A DNA stretch of 6,989 nucleotides, taken from Pseudomonadota bacterium. Its GTDB lineage: Bacteria > Myxococcota > Bradymonadia > UBA4248. The stretch lies in contig JAGACY010000235.1 of NCBI GenBank assembly GCA_017613855.1, forward strand, positions 1-6,989, read 5' to 3'. The notes under the pieces were generated by a model. That model ran no database searches. It was not told the origin of the DNA and saw nothing but the letters and a program-made list of their open reading frames with translations. The translations under genes were made by a program, and so were the position numbers. Positions 6,597-6,989 of this stretch are shown here, piece by piece. How positions within the stretch are numbered: position 1 is the first letter of the stretch; each line of letters begins with the position of its first letter.

Positions 6597-6612
6597 TTTC
6601 CTTATCATTATA
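6597..6612 (-). promoter_or_regulatory. Ribosome binding site and possible -10 of the small membrane protein gene
   Basis: On the minus strand, AAGGAAA (6603-6597) is a good ribosome binding site. A perfect TATAAT lies at 6612-6607, close upstream of it. No convincing -35 sits at 16-18 bases; TTGACT (6644-6639) matches 5 of 6 but is 26 bases away. If this -10 is used the 5' leader is very short, so only the ribosome binding site is firm. Confidence 0.4.
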
Positions 6613-6633
6613 ATAGGAACAATTTCACGCGAA

Positions 6634-6650
6634 TGCACAGTCAATGTGCA
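6634..6650. promoter_or_regulatory. Possible operator: 17-bp interrupted palindrome
   Basis: TGCACA (6634-6639) and TGTGCA (6645-6650) are perfect inverted half-sites separated by five bases, 43-59 bases upstream of the small membrane protein's start codon. The position and symmetry suit a dimeric transcription factor, but the palindrome could be chance in this repeat-rich AT-biased stretch. Confidence 0.25.
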
Positions 6651-6663
6651 CCTGCGTTATTTA

Positions 6664-6804
6664 CATTCATAATTGGCAATGTGCAATTGGAATGCAAAAC
6701 TAAGGTAAAATCTGAAGCTAATGGGGAATGGCATTCATAATGTGTAATGCGTAATGCGTAATGCGTAATTGAAGTGCAAAACTAAAGGAACAATCTGAAG
6801 CTAA
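6664..6804 (+). repeat. Diverged direct repeat containing a heptamer tandem array
   Basis: Two imperfect copies, 6664-6721 and 6732-6804, both start with CATTCATAAT. Both carry TGCAAAACTAA and end in ATCTGAAGCTAA. The second contains GTAATGC three times in tandem (6744-6764) plus a partial fourth (6765-6770), so the size difference between copies comes largely from this array. No coding potential is seen across it. Confidence 0.75.
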
Positions 6805-6891
6805 AAAAACTTAATTCTTTAGAGATAGTCTTGAGAAGACCCCATCGCTAATGGCTCTGTTAAACAAACGTAGATATGAGGTGAATTGTAG

Positions 6892-6989
6892 ATGACGACA
6901 TGCATTTCCTATATGAGCGGCGACACGATGTCGCCGCCCGAACGTGTACGACACGATGTCGTTTCACGTTCGGCTTTTCATCTTATCAC
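6892..6989 (+). CDS. Doubtful truncated reading frame at the window edge
   Basis: An ATG at 6892 follows GAGGTG (6878-6883) at 8-base spacing and stays open for at least 32 codons to the end of the window. The predicted peptide begins MTTCISYMSGDTM. Against it: most of the frame is the tandem hairpin pair at 6917-6973 read as protein, and it matches no family I recognise. It is recorded because the ribosome binding site is good and the 3' end is not visible. Confidence 0.18.
   Translation, partial: MTTCISYMSGDTMSPPERVRHDVVSRSAFHLI
6917..6937. repeat. Hairpin H7, first of a tandem pair
   Basis: GCGGCGACA (6917-6925) pairs perfectly with TGTCGCCGC (6929-6937) around the loop CGA. The inner 13 bases, CGACACGATGTCG, recur exactly in the next hairpin. 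The family is distinct from the bulged-G hairpins. Confidence 0.7.
6938..6973. repeat. Hairpin H8, second of a tandem pair, possible terminator
   Basis: Outer stem CCGAACGTG (6938-6946) pairs with CACGTTCGG (6965-6973). Inside a small asymmetric internal loop (T against TT), ACGACA (6948-6953) pairs with TGTCGT (6957-6962) around CGA. It begins at the base after H7 ends. A C and four Ts follow (6974-6978), so weak termination on the plus strand is possible, though no clear gene precedes it. Confidence 0.65.

Noticed and set aside
6332..6613. Plus-strand open frame of 93 codons over the small membrane protein gene
   Set aside because: The minus-strand frame has clear GlsB/YeaQ/YmgE family motifs and a good ribosome binding site; the plus frame is Pro-rich with no recognisable features.
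6744..6770. CRISPR array
   Set aside because: The repeats are 7 bases with no spacers; it is a microsatellite.
6917..6973. Integron attC-like recombination site
   Set aside because: The outer ends lack the GTTRRRY/RYYYAAC boxes, and no integrase or cassette structure is visible.

Overview
The window holds three genes: a cysteine-rich repeat lipoprotein (plus strand), a very large kinase–ATPase–TPR signalling protein (plus strand), and a small stress-type membrane protein (minus strand, convergent with the kinase gene). A lipoprotein signal peptide, a near-consensus sigma-54 promoter and a eukaryotic-like Ser/Thr kinase fused to a STAND-like ATPase and TPRs together suggest a Gram-negative bacterium of the Myxococcota/Bradymonadota (old 'Deltaproteobacteria') type. 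The base composition looks close to balanced, unlike the very GC-rich soil myxobacteria, so a host-associated or uncultured relative is possible. This placement is inference from gene content only.

Layout. Bases 1-104 carry a sigma-54-type promoter and a good ribosome binding site. Bases 105-2183 encode the lipoprotein, built from about eleven six-cysteine modules of about 50 residues plus a divergent first and a half-length last unit; the last modules are recent 156-bp tandem duplications. Bases 2184-2401 contain two bulged hairpins, a strong intrinsic terminator and a sigma-70-like promoter. Bases 2402-6202 encode the 1266-residue kinase/ATPase/TPR protein, which has its own promoter and terminator and so is probably transcribed alone. 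Bases 6203-6324 are packed with hairpins, including that terminator. Bases 6325-6591 (minus) encode a GlsB/YeaQ/YmgE-family membrane protein. Bases 6592-6989 hold its promoter region, a diverged direct repeat with a heptamer microsatellite, and two tandem hairpins sharing one core.

Working together. No operon links the three genes. The kinase is predicted to be cytoplasmic and the lipoprotein to be exported; a functional link between them is not shown by the sequence.

The most unusual signal is in the non-coding DNA. Hairpins on both sides of the kinase gene share one architecture: an outer stem, a single bulged G, then TAT...ATA around a short loop. Outer stems and inner pairs vary while pairing is kept, and the copies are inverted with respect to each other across the gene. 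They look like a REP/BIME-like structural family, and one copy has been used as the kinase gene's terminator.
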